The notes beneath the pieces are model-generated. The model searched no databases, was not told the origin of the DNA, and worked only from the letters and a program-made list of their open reading frames with translations. This document shows, one piece after another, positions 4,323-6,510 of a DNA stretch of 6,510 nucleotides (position 1 is the stretch's first letter; each line of letters opens with the position of its first letter). Source of the DNA: Pedobacter sp. UBA1654 (GTDB taxonomy: Bacteria; Bacteroidota; Bacteroidia; Sphingobacteriales; Sphingobacteriaceae); contig DCLG01000090.1 in the NCBI GenBank assembly GCA_002320935.1, positions 62,960-69,469 of the forward strand. Direction: 5' to 3'. The position numbers were made by a program, and so were the translations under genes.

Positions 4323-6510
4323 ATGAATACATGGTTTAAAAGGAATGGCACACATCTGGCCATCGTTGCGTTTTTCATAATCATCTGTTTTGCCTACTTC
4401 AGCCCTGTTTTGTCAGGCAAAGGTCCGGCCCAAAGCGACGTCTTACAGGCTAAGGCAATGCAGAAAGAAATTATGGATTACAAGGAGAAAGATGGCAAAG
4501 GCCCCCTTTGGACCAACCAGATGTTTGGTGGTATGCCAGCATACCAGATATGGGTGCAGTACCCAATGAACATTGCCTCTCATGGTATTAACTTCATTAA
4601 AACGGTACTTCCTGACCCTGTAGATGTTGTGTTGCTCTATCTATTAGGTGCTTATCTATTATTTTGTACGCTCAAAATAAATCCATATCTGGCAGCTGCA
4701 GGCGCAATTGCATTCGCTTTTACGTCTTACAACTTTATCATAATCGCCGCAGGGCACAGCAATAAAGCGCTAGCCATCGCATTTTGTGCGCCTATTCTCG
4801 CCAGTGTTATACTTGGTATGCGGGGCCGTTATTGGCTTGGCGGAAGTCTATTCGCTTTATTCATGGCATTGGAAATTCGTGCAAACCACATTCAGATGAC
4901 CTATTATCTGGCCATTGCATTGTTGATCTTCATTGGGATAGAAATTTATCATGCCGTAAAAGAAAAGCGTTTTGCTATCGTTGGGAAAGGCTTAAGTTTC
5001 TTGGCTGCAGGTGCTTTGATTGCAGTGATGGTTAATGCCGGTACACTTTGGACCACCTATGAGTATGGTGAGGAGTCGAACCGGGGTAAATCTAATCTGA
5101 CAACGGATCGTGCGGAAGAAAAAAATGGTTTATCTAAAGAATATGCATATGGCTGGAGCCAGGGCGTTGGTGAAAGTTTTACCTTCCTGATTCCAAACCT
5201 GTATGGTGGTGCGACGAGCATAGATGAGCTGGTAAAGCCAGAAAGTCATCTCTATAAAGCTTTATCTGAAGTCACTGGGGGCGATCCAACCCCTGCAATA
5301 CAGCAGCTGGCAGGACAGTTGGGTATGCAACAATACTGGGGCGAGAAGCCTGGTACATCTGGGCCTTACTATTTTGGAGCGATCATCTGTTTCCTCTTTG
5401 TATTCGGTTTATTAATTGTGAGGAGTCGGATTAAGTGGTGGATCTTAGGAACAACCATCTTATTCATGTTGCTATCTTTTGGTAGAAACTTCCCGCTGGT
5501 ATCTGACATTTTCTTTGCATATTTTCCTTTATACAACAAGTTCAGAGCTGTCGAATCGATCCTTGCCATTGTAGGGCTGATGGTACCGATCCTTGCCTTT
5601 TTAGCGCTAAGGGAAACTCAGGACGAGAAAACTGAACAGAAGGTGCTTGTTAAAAAGTTAAGCATTGCAGCTGCAATCACTGGTGGATTTGCATTGCTTG
5701 TTGCGATCATGCCGACTGCTTTGTTCAGTTTTACGAGCTCAACGCACCCACAGATCCTGGACGCACTGACACAGATCATGCAGAACAACCGCGGGATGGC
5801 GCAGAATATTGCCAATGCTTTAGTGTCTGATCGTGTGGACATTGCAAGAGCAGATGCTTTAAGAACTGTATTGTTTATTGCACTTGCATATGGACTGCTA
5901 TGGGCATTATTCACTAAGAAAATGAACATGCAGTTTGTTTATGTTTTGCTTGGTATTCTGATTCTGATCGATATGTGGCAAGTAGACCGCAGGTATTTGA
6001 ATAAAGATAATTTCGCCAGTAAGTCAGACCTTGCGAATCACTTTCAGGCCAGAGATGTAGATACTTTTATCCTTGCGGATAAAGATCCAAATTTCAGGGT
6101 GATGGATCTGACAATTTCAACATTTTCAGATGCAAGTGCTTCACAGTTTCATAAAACAATTGGTGGTTACCATGCAGCAAAGCTGAAACGCTACCAGGAA
6201 TTAATTGACAAACAATTCTCAAAAAGCATCAACCAGGATGTGCTGGACATGCTGAACACAAAATATATCATTACTCAGGATCAGCAATCCGGATCGTATA
6301 AGATGTCTAGAAATAATACGGCGGCGGGAAATGCCTGGTTTGTACAAAAGATTGAGTTTGCGAAAGATGCCGATGAAGAGATGAAAGCGATCAGCAGCTT
6401 TGATCCGAAACGTGAGGCAATTGTGGATCAGCAATACAAAAGTGTTATTGATCTTAAACGGGTAGGCCCGGGTGGACCGACCTCGATGATCAAACTTGAG
6501 CGCTATCACC
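4323..6510 (+). CDS. YfhO-family polytopic membrane protein, 3' end missing
   Basis: The frame is open from ATG 4323 to the right edge, giving 729 residues without a stop. About a dozen hydrophobic segments are visible, roughly at 11-30, 101-117, 121-141, 151-166, 193-209, 219-240, 350-366, 372-388, 409-428, 446-470, 513-531 and 537-553, followed by a soluble C-terminal region from about 565. Patterns recalled from Bacteroidota YfhO proteins include Q-S-D-V-L-Q (37-42), W-T-N-Q-M-F-G-G-M-P (63-72), R-A-N-H-I-Q-M-T-Y-Y (186-195), G-W-S-Q-G-V-G-E (277-284), L-I-P-N-L-Y-G-G (289-296), Q-Y-W-G-E-K-P (337-343) and L-N-T-K-Y-I-I-T (644-651). The topology is that of GT-C glycosyltransferases, and D39 in the first large loop could be the catalytic acid of that fold. 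Firmicute YfhO relatives glycosylate cell-wall polymers; the substrate in this phylum is unknown. No Shine-Dalgarno precedes it. Confidence 0.88.
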   Translation, partial: MNTWFKRNGTHLAIVAFFIIICFAYFSPVLSGKGPAQSDVLQAKAMQKEIMDYKEKDGKGPLWTNQMFGGMPAYQIWVQYPMNIASHGINFIKTVLPDPVDVVLLYLLGAYLLFCTLKINPYLAAAGAIAFAFTSYNFIIIAAGHSNKALAIAFCAPILASVILGMRGRYWLGGSLFALFMALEIRANHIQMTYYLAIALLIFIGIEIYHAVKEKRFAIVGKGLSFLAAGALIAVMVNAGTLWTTYEYGEESNRGKSNLTTDRAEEKNGLSKEYAYGWSQGVGESFTFLIPNLYGGATSIDELVKPESHLYKALSEVTGGDPTPAIQQLAGQLGMQQYWGEKPGTSGPYYFGAIICFLFVFGLLIVRSRIKWWILGTTILFMLLSFGRNFPLVSDIFFAYFPLYNKFRAVESILAIVGLMVPILAFLALRETQDEKTEQKVLVKKLSIAAAITGGFALLVAIMPTALFSFTSSTHPQILDALTQIMQNNRGMAQNIANALVSDRVDIARADALRTVLFIALAYGLLWALFTKKMNMQFVYVLLGILILIDMWQVDRRYLNKDNFASKSDLANHFQARDVDTFILADKDPNFRVMDLTISTFSDASASQFHKTIGGYHAAKLKRYQELIDKQFSKSINQDVLDMLNTKYIITQDQQSGSYKMSRNNTAAGNAWFVQKIEFAKDADEEMKAISSFDPKREAIVDQQYKSVIDLKRVGPGGPTSMIKLERYH

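Noticed and set aside
4784..5035. Rightward 83-codon frame inside the yfhO-type gene
   Set aside because: It is in another frame of a continuous 729-codon coding region and its cysteine-rich product looks like a shadow.
5369..6509. Leftward frames inside the yfhO-type gene
   Set aside because: They are antisense to conserved YfhO segments and have no recognisable motifs.

Overview
The window looks like ordinary chromosomal DNA of a Bacteroidota bacterium, most likely from the Sphingobacteriaceae (Pedobacter or Mucilaginibacter type). Three things point there: promoter cores resembling the Bacteroidota -7 element TAnnTTTG, near absence of Shine-Dalgarno sequences, and the mix of protein families (a DUF4834-type small membrane protein, a Bacteroidota-type YfhO protein, and a DinB-like protein behind YjjG and Upp). 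This assignment comes from recognising protein families by eye; no search was run.

Layout. Bases 1-1543 hold a leftward cluster, read on the minus strand as upp (uracil phosphoribosyltransferase), yjjG-type HAD nucleotidase, then a DinB-like protein cut by the left edge. upp and yjjG share one base (TAATG), and yjjG and the DinB-like gene are 18 bases apart, so the three probably form one transcript. An 81-base divergent intergenic region (1544-1624) carries two promoters facing away from each other. To the right lies uvrB (excinuclease subnuclease B, 678 aa), followed after one base by a 66-aa YwbE/DUF2196 gene. A 105-base gap with overlapping inverted repeats follows, then a 90-aa single-pass membrane protein with a polyglutamine run. 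After a second short gap with a promoter-like box and a hairpin comes a large YfhO-family polytopic membrane protein, open to the right edge (729 codons present).

How the genes work together. The left cluster suits pyrimidine salvage with nucleotide clean-up: Upp makes UMP from uracil, and YjjG-type enzymes remove non-canonical pyrimidine nucleotides. uvrB is the central helicase-like protein of nucleotide excision repair. The two right-hand membrane proteins are of unknown function in this phylum. No gene-free stretch exceeds 300 bases, and I see no RNA gene, CRISPR array, insertion sequence or phage remnant. I found no undescribed multi-gene system. The oddest point is an arginine in UvrB helicase motif VI where glycine is normally found; the rest of interest is regulatory.
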